Assembly: GCA_033064195.1 (NCBI GenBank)
Contig: JARBJD010000289.1
Coordinates: 1-64,000 of the forward strand
Reading direction: 5' to 3'
DNA from: Blattamonas nauphoetae
Taxonomy: Eukaryota; Preaxostyla; Oxymonadida
Length of the DNA: 64,000 nt
Positions 44,017 through 55,768 of this stretch are shown here, in pieces. How positions within the stretch are numbered: position 1 is the stretch's first letter; each line of letters opens with the position of its first letter. Both the position numbers and the translations under genes were made by a program. The notes under the pieces are model-generated. The model worked only from the letters and a program-made list of their open reading frames with translations, was not told the DNA's origin and did no database searches.

Positions 44017-45720
44017 TTATTCATCTGGGGGATTCCAGACACCTTGTTCGATAAAGTCCAGATGTTTCTCAAAACAACTTGATGCCATCCTCATTTCAGT
44101 CACTTGGATTTGATATAGGAGATCAAGCTTGGTCGTTCGTTCTGATTGTTCCAATCCTGCCAATTCTTCCTCGTGCTTGAGGTACAAGTCCCGTTTGACC
44201 TGCCAAAATGAGGATGAATGAATCAGACATCAACTCTGAAGTCTTTCACAAGCTCTGCATTCTTCTGATCGAGAACACGCCATCTGAAAATGAAACGACA
44301 TCGGCGGAGTTGTTCCTGAGAGAGTCGGAGAGAATAGAAAGGACCTTGATGATTGGAACTTTGGACTGAATGTCGGAGATGATAAGATTCGAGAAAGGAG
44401 CAACGGCCTCGTTCTGGCGAAACTGAAAAATGTGGTTACGACGAAGGTGGGCCATGTCAACCAAAGTGCGCATCATTTTAAACCTTCATTGGAGAGAGAA
44501 ACAGTAATTGAAAAAGCACACTGAACTGACTGCAGCTCGACGGTAATCAGAGTGACATTGCTCTTCTTTGAGAGTGATTACACCGTATCGGTAAGATAAG
44601 TGGCATGACCCTGATGGTGGAATGGTGGAAAGACGAGAACTTGACTGAGAAGGATAAACCATGCTAGAGCAGACCTGATTCTCCACAAGGAAGAATTTGG
44701 AAAATGGAAGAAACGGTACACGGTTGCATAGCCAACAATTCTGAAATCAACACGTGGGGGATTTGAACCGTCCCCACGTTTGTTTGTCTTCTTGTACCTG
44801 AAATCGGAGAGTATTGAAGAAGAAAATAGTACATCAAATAGACGTCCCAATTTGCATCGTCTTCATCGAGATAAGATGCATTGTTGACGAAGAAGAATGA
44901 CATGGCCATCAAATTTTTACGAAAGACCTTCATATCTGGGTCTGGAAAGGGTGTCTGGAAAAAAGAACGATGAATCGAATGGAAATGAAGAAAGGGCTCT
45001 AAAATAACAAACACAATAGATTTGGAAGATCGCATTACCAAGCGGAGTCGAAGAACTTTCATTTGGATTGTGCGGAGGACAAGGCATATACTCGCGAATT
45101 GGTTTCCATGGGAGGTGAAATTCATCTGTGTTCTCCGATTGTTGGATGATATTCAAGAATGATGTTTTTCAATGAGAATGACAAACATTTGAGAATCAGT
45201 TTCTATCTCTCGAGAGTGTGCAGCGATTCAGATAGGTGAGAATATTTTTCGAGGGGGTCTCGAGCTTAAAATACCAATGAGAGAGATTTTTCGAGATTGC
45301 ACACAGCATCGTGAAGAAAACGGAACGAACAACTTGCGGCGTCGATTCTCCCAACTATTGTTCATAAACACAATTGAATGTGTCTCCTTGGATAAAGCAA
45401 TCAATGCGAACTGTTTCATACCCAGGAATGATTTGGGCCTCTCCAAAAAAGGGTACGTTTGCATTGGTGGAAATGATGAGAGAGGCTGATTAAAATATGC
45501 TCCATCAACTGAAGATCAGTGTTGCAGAGAGAATATGTTGTCACAGGGGGTAAATAAAAGGATGGGCATATTGAAATGGAAGGTTATTGCATCGTTAGCT
45601 GGAATTGGTGGGAATGGTATTGTGAGGGTGCGAGGACGAAACTGAAAGACGACAGAATGCTGAGCGAGTGTTGTCAGAGTCGGAGGGAGCGAAAGCATTT
45701 GTGCGGACGGCCCACTTCAT
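44017..45720 (-). CDS. HAT1: histone acetyltransferase type B catalytic subunit
   Basis: Acetylates new histone H4 before deposition. The HAT1 N-terminal domain is visible as NDAITFHF, then FPPMQTYPFFGEAQIIPGY (compare yeast FSPLFTYPIYGDSEKIYGY). Next comes FFVNNASYLDEDDANWDVYL, the GNAT core IVGYATVYRFFHF and QVLVFPPFHHQGHATYL (acetyl-CoA loop, Q-x-x-G-x-G/A), and a C-terminal helical part VKRDLYLKHEEELAGL. The pieces are separated by GT-AG introns, for example 30 nt in the acetyl-CoA region and 35 nt after the DDANW segment. The start ATG at 45720 (MKWAVRTN) is chosen as the nearest upstream of the first exon. A TAG interrupts the frame after CVYEQ, so one intron boundary is unresolved. RAD21 follows 110 bases downstream. 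Confidence 0.88.
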
Positions 45721-46838
45721 GCGTTCATCGTTGTGGAGGGCGGTGATGATGGCGATGCGGGAGACTGGGCGTGTCACACTCCTCCATCCCTTGTATTTCT
45801 GATCCCACAAATCCGCTCCTCACATCCGAGACCAGATCTCTTCGCTCACCGACAGTTGCCCGTGCAATTGACTCACATTCGAAAACTGTCTTGCCAGGAG
45901 CTTCTGCCGGGTGTGAACTCAGCGACAGGATGTTGGAACAAGCTGACCTCAGAACTGGGCACTGAATTGTCGATCCAGCGATGTGCGGAGGAACTGCTTC
46001 TTCCCCATTCAACTCCGATTCCAGACCTCCCGATCGATGTGGATCGCCCCTTCCACGGGCGGGATTGGGGTGAAGTCGTGAGGAGGCAAGGAGCGCAAGT
46101 AATGCTGCCGTGGGAGGTTTCGGGATTCGCCAGCACCATCAAAGGTGTGGAGAGGCCCAGTGCGAGCGTGCCATCACTCCCGACAACTCCGACACAGCTG
46201 TTCGTCCTTTTCCCTCAGCCCCTTCCTCGCTCTTCAACTTCCCTTCCATCCAATCAATCTCTCCACACCCAATCGCCTCCACGTCGCTGTCGACTCGAGC
46301 ACCTACCAAGTTGATCCATACAGTTGTCCGTGTGGGTGGCGTGCTCGTTTCCAGCGATCCCTGCGACAGGCGGAACGCCTCCGTGTCTTTACTATCTCCA
46401 AAGTCACAAAAATATCACCTTGTTTCATCAAGATGAGAAATCTCTCGAATGTGTTGACAAATCAAACAACACGATCGAGTCGAAATCTACGGTGCCAAAT
46501 CTGACAGGAGAATCATCGTCTTGCTGTTTGGCCGCGAATGAGTGGCTTCCCACAATCCTGAAGTCGCCATCAGCAATCGTGGAAAGTGTCCATTGTTCGT
46601 GAGATCAGATACCTCAAAATCTGAACTTTTTGTCGGAAATAATCATCCATGTTCTTCAACATCTCCTTCCACTCTGATCTTCAAAAGTGGCTCCATTTCG
46701 AAAATAACAGGCTCGCTTTCATGAATGTTCTTCACTCGTTCCAACTCGACAGCCAGGATGGTTTCCATCTTATCAACGCTCATTGGCGAGAGTCTGGTTG
46801 CGGAGTGAGAATATAAAGATTCACCAAGAAAGGATAAA
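45721..46838. other. spacer between divergent HAT1 and separase, with decayed coding traces
   Basis: Open stretches on both strands without a coherent gene. About 90 bases at 46222-46310 match 53579-53665 (the polymerase delta relic), encoding on the minus strand DSDVEAIGCGEI and KLKSEE in both places. Promoters for HAT1 and separase should lie here, but no motif is clear. Confidence 0.45.
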
Positions 46839-49800
46839 ATGACATCATTCAAGCAAATAATGACTCGATCTTCCCAAAGATTTTTTGACAAGATGTCGTC
46901 AAACCAATTTCGCTGTCAATCGATTCCAACTCATTGTGCCTCATCAGAAATACGATTTCCTTCTGATCCCAACTCTGAGTCTTCGGAGTCGCCAGAACAG
47001 GTTACTTCCCTGATTCAAACCGAACCATCAGAAATCATGAATTCATCTGTACCACAAATTGAACAGAATAGACAAGGACCAAAATCATCCAACTCGCTTC
47101 ATTCATCCCTTCAAATGCGGATTGTACCATCCAAAACGTCTGAAATCACTCTCCCCCACAATTCCTTCAAGAAGTGTTTACGCACTATTTCCTCGCTGAA
47201 ACGGGGATTCGACCTTAGAAACAGGTGGTGGTGGACATATCCAATCAGCACATTCGGTGACGAACGCCACAACGAGTCTGTGAGTGATGTCCGAGAAATG
47301 AGAATTGAACTGGACCAACTCAAAGTTCCCATCCAACAACTTGATGGTACCATTCTTTCTGAACTATGTGAAACCGATCCACGAGCGTGTGACTTACTTT
47401 CGTTCTCTTCTGATGACAACAACGAGAAAATCTGTCCAACACGGTTTGTCAATGAAATACAAAATGGATTCGCACTTTTCACACCAGATGTCCTCCAATC
47501 GTGTAATGAGTCATCGGATCATCGATATTACCTCGCGTTTCTTTTATACAGCCGAGCATCATTTTACGAAGGCTTTTGTCTACAACAACCACCACAAGCC
47601 CCTCTGGTCGACTTGTCGATCAGAGACTGTAAGACAGCCTTACAAATACTACATTTTCGTGAAGATAAACCCGACGCCACAAACACATTTCCTCTTTTCT
47701 TGACATTGAAGAATTGAAAGCCCTTGTCTTCGGGTTGCTCGGTCAATCTCTTCGGCATTATGACCTCTCTCGCTCAAACAGACTCGATCGAAAGAGTGGG
47801 TCGACCATTGACGATCCCATCTCCCACTTGCAAGGAAAGGAGATCCAAACTTTATCGAAACAAACCAATCTTGTGCAACACTGTTTTCTGGACGCATTGA
47901 AATGTCTGGATTCAGCTCTCAGTCGAGCCACTCTTCTGAATTTTCAGCATCTCTCGTCCATTTTCGTCCTTTTGACACAAACCATTATTCCATACGGGAA
48001 GCTGTGCGACAATCTCCACCTCTGTCTTTGGGCATGTGAGATCTGGTCTCGCCTCAGTCCGCCTGTCATGATCAACGGACTGCTGCGAAAAACAGAAGCT
48101 TGGCAACTTCAGGCTCTTCACGAGGCAGACACCGAAGTTGGCGACCCACCAACTCAGCTGGAAATGAAGCCAGCAGAAACGGATGACCGAAATGGTTTGT
48201 TGTTCTCTCATCATTCACATGTTCAGTTGAACTCCATCTTCTTGGACATCTGTCTGCGAAACTGCAAGCAGGATGTCTTCTGGCAGATTCTGAATTCGAC
48301 ACGCTGGGATTATCTCAATTGGAATCAGTGAAAAGGGAGCTTCCGTTGCATCTTCAACCGTGCTTATCAGCGAGACACCTGAATTCTGTAAACAAACCAC
48401 CGATCAATCCTAATCATCTTTCAACGGATATTCACACACAACGCGACCCTTCACATGTGGATCAGGCATCTCAAGAACTTCGACAAGCACTTCTGAACAC
48501 GCCACTGCCACTTCATCTCTCAATGAACTCGCAAAAGAACGAACCAGGGAATGCAAAACAGGATCGGACAAGGAAAGGGGAACAACCCACACCGACTGTC
48601 CTTATCAAGCTCTCCAACAAAGCACCCCGCCTCTTTGTGAGGGGCCTTTGCTTTGTTTGGGGCCAGATGAGAATTCTGGAAGGGAAACTGTGCGCGATGG
48701 AAGGAAAATGGGAGGAAGCAATCTCATCAACCGAAGAAGCGATCAGGTACTTGGACTTTCTCCTCAGATTCCCACATGTCCATACGACCAGTCAATCGAC
48801 CACGTCGTCTCGTCAGGATCAGCGAAAGACTGACACGACTCGTCCTGTGTGGACAGACATCATCGACGTTGCTCTGATCAGATCGATGCTTTGCGAATGC
48901 TACTCGTTCAAAGGGAAGGTGTTCAGACTGAATGGAATGCCGATCGAGGCAGAGTCGGCACTTCAGACGCAGTTGTCACAGATCATCCGGAACGTCATTC
49001 CGACGCCAAAAGAAGAAACCCCACTCCCGCCATCCACATCAGATACATTTTATTCATTGCTCCACGCTTGTTTCTCGGTCGAGGACGACATCAAACTCCT
49101 TCTGCCCTTGCCATCAACCCCTCTCTGCATTGTCAACACAACATTTGACCTCATCATCCAAGTCGGTCGGATCTCAATTGAAACGGCAAACTGGAAGCAT
49201 CGAGAATGGGCACATCAAAACGTTGCGGAAGCCTTTGCTGTGCTTGCTCGACTTCCTGCGAGTAAACTGGCAGCTGTCATTCTGGAGAGGATCGAACTTG
49301 CAACGAAACGAAATGAATACACAGCTGTTCTTCATCTGATCGAGTATCTGGAGACGATTCTGGAAGTTCAGACTTCAGCTCAGAAAGTCCCGTTTCGAGC
49401 AGAACTGAAGAAGATCACTGCCCTACACGCCTCGCCGATTGATGAGAGCTCTGAAGGGATGGAAGTCATGTCGAAGCTCCCCGATTCCAAAACCGACAAG
49501 TCTACCTTTCAAGCATTCATCACACAATGTCTCAACCCGACCGAGTTCTCCTTCATCCCCATTCACGCCTTTCATTTCCTCCTCGTCTCCACTCTCCACT
49601 GCCTTCGCCGTCCTTTCCCACTTCCTCCGACATTCATGCAATTTGTCCCACATTCTCAATCAGACCATCCTACGCCAACAGAATCACCAGCCCACATTAA
49701 CACCGACCCAACATGCTTCATGAGTCCGAAAACGGACCGAAGACTGATGGTGCGAACACCGAGCAAGAAGACACCAGCTGAAGCGTCACGGACACCGACG

Positions 49801-52800
49801 TTGATTGGATTGATGGATGGACGGCCTGTTGTCGGGGCTTCTCAACAATTTGTCTGTCGACCAGAGTCAGTGTTCGATCAACAGGCTCTGGAGACAGTTT
49901 ACAGATTGCTGCTTCATTTTGTGGTGGCGATTTTATCATTCCAACGGAACGACATTCGGAAACTGTTTGTGAAGGACGAAAACAAAGGCAAGTCGACGAT
50001 GACTGACGAACTGTTGATCTTCATTTTTGGCAGGTCACAGAAGAAACCACTTCGGTCGTCGTTCCATCTGCAGCTGTCACCCATCATCGTCTCTCTCTTC
50101 AGATGGTCCATCCATTTAGATGATAAACCAAAATTGATTGACCAAATGCTCCAACAGATGAAATGCAAGACATTGAATCTCTGGTCGATCACAAACAACA
50201 AACAGATTTGCCTTGCTCCGAAGCAGATGTCTGAATTGTTGATGTTGTTCTCTGTGGGATTGATCAAGCAGCTTCCCAACAGAGACGAATTCGACAAGAT
50301 CTGGTTGGCAGAATCCACCCAGCCCGACGAAAGAATACGAGAAATCCGCCGATTTCTGTCATCTGCCTACACGCTGAGCGGGATGAATGGAGGAGGCGAT
50401 TCTCTGCACAGGAACATCAGCGCTTTGAATGCGTTCGTGTGGGGAAAGGACGATCCATGGCGGACATCATTTTTCATGTTTGACTCGATCTCCTCCGCTG
50501 ATCGTCACACGATTCTGACGATGCTGAAGTCGCATCTATCTCAGAATCAATCACAGTCAGAGCCAGGGTTCGCGAGCGACGAATCGAAGAGACATCCGCT
50601 GTGGTCCGAAGTTGGGAAGGAAGATTTGGAAGTGATCTATCAGTTGAACTCGTTCCACGTGGACGACGTGAAACAAAGGCCGTCGAATCAACAAGACTCA
50701 GTCCAATCTTCTGATTCTCTGATTGAATCCATCGTTGCGCTATTTCGACAGCGAATGCAGAACATCCCTCCAACGTTTGTTCCAACATGTCTGACAGTGG
50801 TTCCATTCTTCCATTCAACTCTCTGCCTGTCGATGATTCCGATTGCGTCGCTTCCTAATCCATTCATCAGTCTTCATCTCATCCAAAAGACCATTTTGAG
50901 TGACGCTACAGAACTGTCAGAAGAAAGGAATGATGACCACCTCAAAGCGGAAGAAACGGAAGTGACAAATCAAAGTGTGGAAGAAAGACTCTCAATCGCA
51001 CCCCACCCACGACGTCTGATTCTTCCGATTCGATCCAATGTGATACCTCTTCAGCTCCGCTCTCGATCCACCCCTCCCCGGAAGTCAAACCCTCCAATCT
51101 CCACTCCAATCGCCACTCGCCGTGTTGTCCACTTCAGTGACCATGTTCCGAGCGCGATCGCAACTCCGCCTCCTCGCACAGCTCAACCAAAACCGGTGAA
51201 GAAGCGGACCACACAGAAAACACGAAAGAAACCCCCGACTCGAGGAAACGAGAATGGGAAGCAGGTGGTTCTGATGCCTCCTGTTGAATGGCCTCCTTCA
51301 GGAGGCCACGCGACGAATTTGCTCGTCCCCACTCCTGTTCGTGCTGGTGGCCGTGTTCGATTCGCAACAAGCATCGATCGCGATGACGACCCCTTCAGTT
51401 TCAACCCAGCCCCCAAAACGAACAACGCACTCCTGTCGCCCACGCTCCCCACTCCACAATCAACTTCGAGATTACGGTCGAGATCACAGGCGCGGTCACC
51501 AGCTCGACCACCTGTGGTTGTGCTCAGAGACGATTCAGATTCAGATTCCGGTTTTGAATTGTTGTCAGCAGAAAGGGGGCTTGCTTCACCAACCGAACTG
51601 AGAACGAACGCCCAAACCCCGATGGTACCAATGACAGACGATGAGATCTTTGGGTGGAGGAATGATGGGAAGGACCTGGGAATTGATGTGAATCGGAACG
51701 GATGGATTGGAGAGACAACAAAGGAGCTTCATCGCATTCTGAACGAGAACTATGTCGTCATGAAACATGTCAAGGCGCTTGGGGACGATCAATGGTGGAA
51801 GCTTCGCTCGCAGCTCGACCGAGACATGGAAGTGCTCTGCATCCGACTCAGCCGCGTCCTGAGACGAAGTGGAGTGGAGTTGGATTGGACGAAGCAGAAG
51901 TCTTCGGAGGGAGACGAGGAGTCGGTGATGTTGCGGGATGATGGAGAATGCGATGAGACTGATGAGGTTGTGATTGGGAAGAAGAGGAGCCTGCCTGCAA
52001 TTCCGAGAAACGAGACACGAAAAGCCCCTCGACGATCGATCTTCCGTGTTTCGACGCCAAGTCCAGAACTTGAGGTGATTGAGCAGGACGAAGATCTCCC
52101 GTTGGTGCTGCTCTTCCTCTCACCCGAACTCATCTCGTTCCCGTGGGAGAACACGCGGCAACTGCAGCACAGGCCGGTTGCAAGAATGACCAGTCTGTCT
52201 GCATTCCTCACTCGCCTCCAGCAGCTCGAACAGACAACACCGACTCCTCTGTTCTCGTGTCTTCCAACTCATCCACTCATCGAGGGAGTTGATCCGCAAA
52301 GTGTCTGCTGTGTTATCAATCCAGATGGAAATCGGAATGAATGGTCTCAACTCATCCAGACACATTTGATGCCGAGCTGGACATGTCACATCGACGAACG
52401 GCCAACTCGTAAGCAATTCAAATCAAATCTCCAGAGCCACGATGTGTATTTGTGCTGTGGACATGGAGGTGGACAACACCTCTATTCGAAGAATCAGCTC
52501 TCGAAGCATGCGAGACTGCCGGTCATGTTGATGATGGGTTGCAGCAGTGGACGGAGGGCCTTTGATGGAGAATATGATGCGTGGGGGTACGTGGATGTGT
52601 GTGAGCAGTCGAATGCGTCTGCAATTCTCTGCAATCTTTGGGATGTAACTGATGGAGACGAGAACAGTCTCGTTGTTGATCTTCTGGAAAAGTGGTTGGG
52701 AAACGATCAAGAAAAAAGGAAGTCCCTCCACCAATGTCTGACTCACGCAAGGCAGAAATGTCGAGCCAAGTATCTTGTTGGGGCAGCGATGGTTGCGTAT

Positions 52801-52839
52801 GGATTCCCGATTTTTGCAGCGAGTCCGGAACCAAAATAA
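46839..52839 (+). CDS. ESP1: separase (cysteine protease that cleaves the cohesin kleisin)
   Basis: Triggers sister chromatid separation by cutting RAD21. Two GT-AG introns, 47659-47711 (53 nt) and 48195-48226 (32 nt), join three frames into 1971 codons, a normal separase length. The N-terminal two thirds are helical, with TPR-like stretches (for example around LEGKLCAMEGKWEEAIS). A low-complexity basic linker follows at about 51000-51550. The C-terminal C50 protease domain has CCGHGGGQHLY with the catalytic histidine (codon 52462-52464), MMGCSSGR with the catalytic cysteine (52540-52542), then NLWDVTDGDENSLV and a final VGAAMVAYGFPI segment. The start at 46839 is the first ATG of the open frame and is less certain; MSS at 46893 is an alternative. 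It is divergent from HAT1, and repeat R follows the stop. Confidence 0.95.
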
Positions 52840-52882
52840 CTTTCTTGATAGAATCTCTTCTTTTGCCTCGTCAGTGGTGGTA

Positions 52883-53065
52883 GATATCGATTTAAGGTCC
52901 AAATCCGATCGAACAATCATCGATCTTTTCACTTCAACAGACTCTTTTGGATCTATATTTTAGGAAAAGGCAAGTGCCGACTTGGTGGGTCAAAGTGATT
53001 GAGACGTTGGATCATTTATAAGATCGTTCTTCGCTTATTTCACTCATCCATTTCAACTACTTTTT
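52883..53065 (+). repeat. dispersed repeat R, copy 2 (3' flank of separase)
   Basis: About 183 bases nearly identical to 39054-39237, same orientation. It starts 44 bases after the separase stop and may be part of its 3' untranslated region. Confidence 0.9.
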
Positions 53066-53136
53066 AAAAAGCACGAAGGAAATGAAAATTCAATTCCGGA
53101 ATGGCAAACATTCCTCAGCTCGTAGGCGGCAACAAT

Positions 53137-53665
53137 TCAATTTCTGCCTGATGACAAACTTTTCCCGATCCCGAACTGTCCCGATTTCCACGAGTCCATG
53201 TCTGTCTCCAACGTAGCAGTCTTCAAATCATTCTTTGCATTTGGACAGAAATAGAACAGCCGACAATCTCAACTGGAGCACAGGAAGGGCTGGTGCATCC
53301 ACATCGAGCACCGCTCGCTCTGTGCATTGACGTCCGAATCCTCCTCCTCCACTCCAGACGCCGAGCACTGAGCGTCCAGAAACAGCTCGGGCTCCTTCGG
53401 CTTGCACTTCGCGCACACAGCACCTTGCTCGTCCCTCGCCATCCTCGTCTTGCAGTTGATGCACGTCCGCACCATTCCCACAAACTGCAGCATCCCCGTT
53501 GCTTGTGCAGCGACCTTGCTTGGTTTGCGAACCACTCGTGTACGTTCGCCTTTCAGCAGCAATCGGAAGCCATCACTCACCTCTTCCTCGCTCTTCAACT
53601 TCACTTTCATCGAATGAATCTCTCCACACCCAATCGCCTCCACGTCGCTGTCGGCTCGAGCACGT
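53137..53665 (-). pseudogene. DNA polymerase delta catalytic subunit, C-terminal relic
   Basis: The minus strand encodes LLKGERTRVV, then GMLQFVGMVRTCINCKTRM, GAVCAKCKPKEPELF, and PFLCSS followed, after an in-frame TGA at 53269, by DCRLFYF and NAKNDLKT. This matches the end of POLD1/POL3: the CysA zinc site (C-x2-C...C-x2-C) and the CysB iron-sulfur site (LCSS-x-DC-x-x-FY). The first pair of CysB cysteines is incomplete and the stop lies inside the motif. Nothing of the polymerase domain was recognised upstream. It is a truncated, dead copy; part of it recurs at 46222-46310. Confidence 0.75.
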
Positions 53666-53669
53666 TTGA

Positions 53670-54520
53670 GTGAGTATTGGTTCGTGGAGAGGTGACGAAG
53701 AGAGAAGAGATTGTCGAGAGAACCAGAGAGGAAAGTAGGGAGAGATGGAAAGCTGATTTGGAGAAGAAGGAGAAAGGTGGGAAGGTGTTGAATGGGATGC
53801 CCTGGCGGTGGAAAGAAGGCTGAGGAGGGGACGAAAAGTGGAGCATGTTGTCGCACGGTTGAGCGGTGACGAACTTGAAAGACGAAGAACAAAGCGAAAA
53901 GGAAACATACAAACGAAGAGATGGACGGACGGAAGAATGAATACGGGAAAGACTCGTGAAACGAAATGGAAAGACTGTACACATGAGGATCGCGATAGAA
54001 ATACAGATCTGGTGCTAATCAGACAAACATTGTGCACAAACGAATCCATACTTCTGTGAAAAGCGTATTCGACCATCTCACATTGGTTTGAAGGAAGGAC
54101 AAACGAGAAAATCACTTATCGAATTAGGTGAGACGATTTCCGACTGAATAACAAGTTGGTAGGCATGAAGTTGGATTAATTCGAATACAGATGGGCCAAA
54201 AGCAGTTCTCAGGGAGCCTTGTTGAGAGGTATTGAAAGATAGAAGAGAAATGATGTTGAAATGTTGGGATTGTAATTCGGCATTTAACAAAAATGTGTCG
54301 AACAGAAGTCGAAAATCGGACGAGAATGGCCCAATTGAATCAATTTAAATAGCACGAATCCTTTGGTTGAGCTGTCAAAATTCTATTTCAGAAGTTTAGG
54401 AGATGAAAATATGAGAAAAAAGTTTGTTGTACATTTCGATAAATAATATGATATACAGAAAAATTCGGCAATTGTGGAAAGTTTTTTTATCAAAACCAGC
54501 ATGACAGAGAGTGGTCGACT
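53670..54520. other. no supported gene
   Basis: Purine-rich then AT-rich sequence. Open frames are short or compositionally biased (serine/phenylalanine-rich minus-strand frames that are shadows of a GA-rich strand). No RNA or repeat recognised. Confidence 0.45.
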
Positions 54521-54524
54521 CAGC

Positions 54525-55115
54525 TTACAGCTGAATGCGATTTTGTGGTTTGGCTGCCAAAACCGACTTGAACGTGAAAACAGATTCCCCAGGCATCTAT
54601 GGAAAAAAATAATTTCAGGGATGTTTTATTGAGAACGAGACATACGCATTAAGAAACTTTGGGACCGTATATCGACCATTGTTGACGAAATGACACTTCA
54701 CAGTTGACTTTTCCAGACGAGGATCACCCCGAAATTCGTTTTTGGAACAACTTTCTGCTGAATTTTCGTCCACCGAAGACTTTTTTGATTCTTTTGCCAA
54801 AATAAAAAGATGAGTAGCTCACAATAAGAGAAGAAATGATGATGAGGGAGGTTTGACAAACAACGAGAAGTCAACATCTCCAATGGTGTTGATTTGTCAA
54901 ACACACTAAAATGCTGATGGAAGAAGATCAATCACAACAATCCTATGTTCATAATCGTCCAAATACAGCGAGCGAGAAAGTGCATGACTGAGATAGCAGA
55001 ACTGATCGAGAAAAGGACAAAAAGAAAACTGATGTTGGTGTTCGTCTTGAAAACAGACCATGAAGAGCAGAAGGAGATTCAAGAAGAATAAAGGAGAAAT
55101 ATTAATGGAAGACAA
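54525..55115 (-). CDS. possible small multi-exon gene, unknown function
   Basis: Minus-strand segments that read like exons: a hydrophobic start region (54906-55115, SLYLDDYEHRIVVIDLLPSAF), then KSTVKCHFVNNGRYTVPKFLN (about 54655-54725), then, after a GT-AG segment of about 50 nt, GESVFTFKSVLAAKPQNRIQL ending at the stop 54525. Splice-like junctions resemble those of HAT1 and RAD21. The first exon and the start codon are not resolved and no family is recognised. Confidence 0.35.
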
Positions 55116-55119
55116 TGCA

Positions 55120-55765
55120 GGTGAGGTGCCACAGAGTTTCTGAGTTGACTGTATTGTCTCTATTTCCTAAAGTTGCATAATGAAAAACAAGATTGAAGAT
55201 AACAAACTTCTACATTTCTAATCATTTTGCACGTTCTTAGGAGCAGCTATCGTCACCGGTATAGACCGGATCTGCTTATTCATCTGTCAAGGAAGAGATC
55301 ATTCCCGCCCAATTTTTTCCGAGGAGCTGCCTACTTGATACGAGACAGATTGAGATGCCTGCAATCGTACGTTCGCTATTTCTGACCATCGCCTACCAGC
55401 TTTCTTCGCACTCACTCTCTTCGCCTTCGCCCACTTCGACGCCAACACAGCCACTCGGAACTTGCTCTGCGAGTCCCACTTTGCCGCGGAGGAGAAGAAA
55501 TGAGACACATACCCGCTCCTGCGTCCTTTCAACACCGAAGACCTCGTTGTCGATCATGGATTGGAGAGCCAGAGTGATGAGGTGTGGAAGGTGCTTCGGA
55601 CATGGGAGGAGATAGGGGAAAGCAGAGGGAGTGGAGCGGGAGGAAAGGGGGGGTGTGGGGGGGAAGAATGAGGATGCGTGGGGGGTCTGTCTTGGCGAAA
55701 AGGCTGAAGGAAAGTATGGGATAGAAAGGTTCGTAATTTACGTTCTAATCCCAATAACAAGGAGT
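55120..55765. other. no supported gene
   Basis: Contains a GC-richer stretch (55340-55620) open in parts on both strands and a purine-rich low-complexity run at 55605-55700. No domain recognised. The PDS5 promoter should lie at its right end. Confidence 0.4.
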
Positions 55766-55768
55766 TGA

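Noticed and set aside
44740-44790. tRNA T-arm-like hairpin in HAT1 (GGTTCAAATCCCC)
   Set aside because: It lies between two conserved HAT1 segments and reads as an in-frame insertion; no A box or acceptor stem accompanies it.
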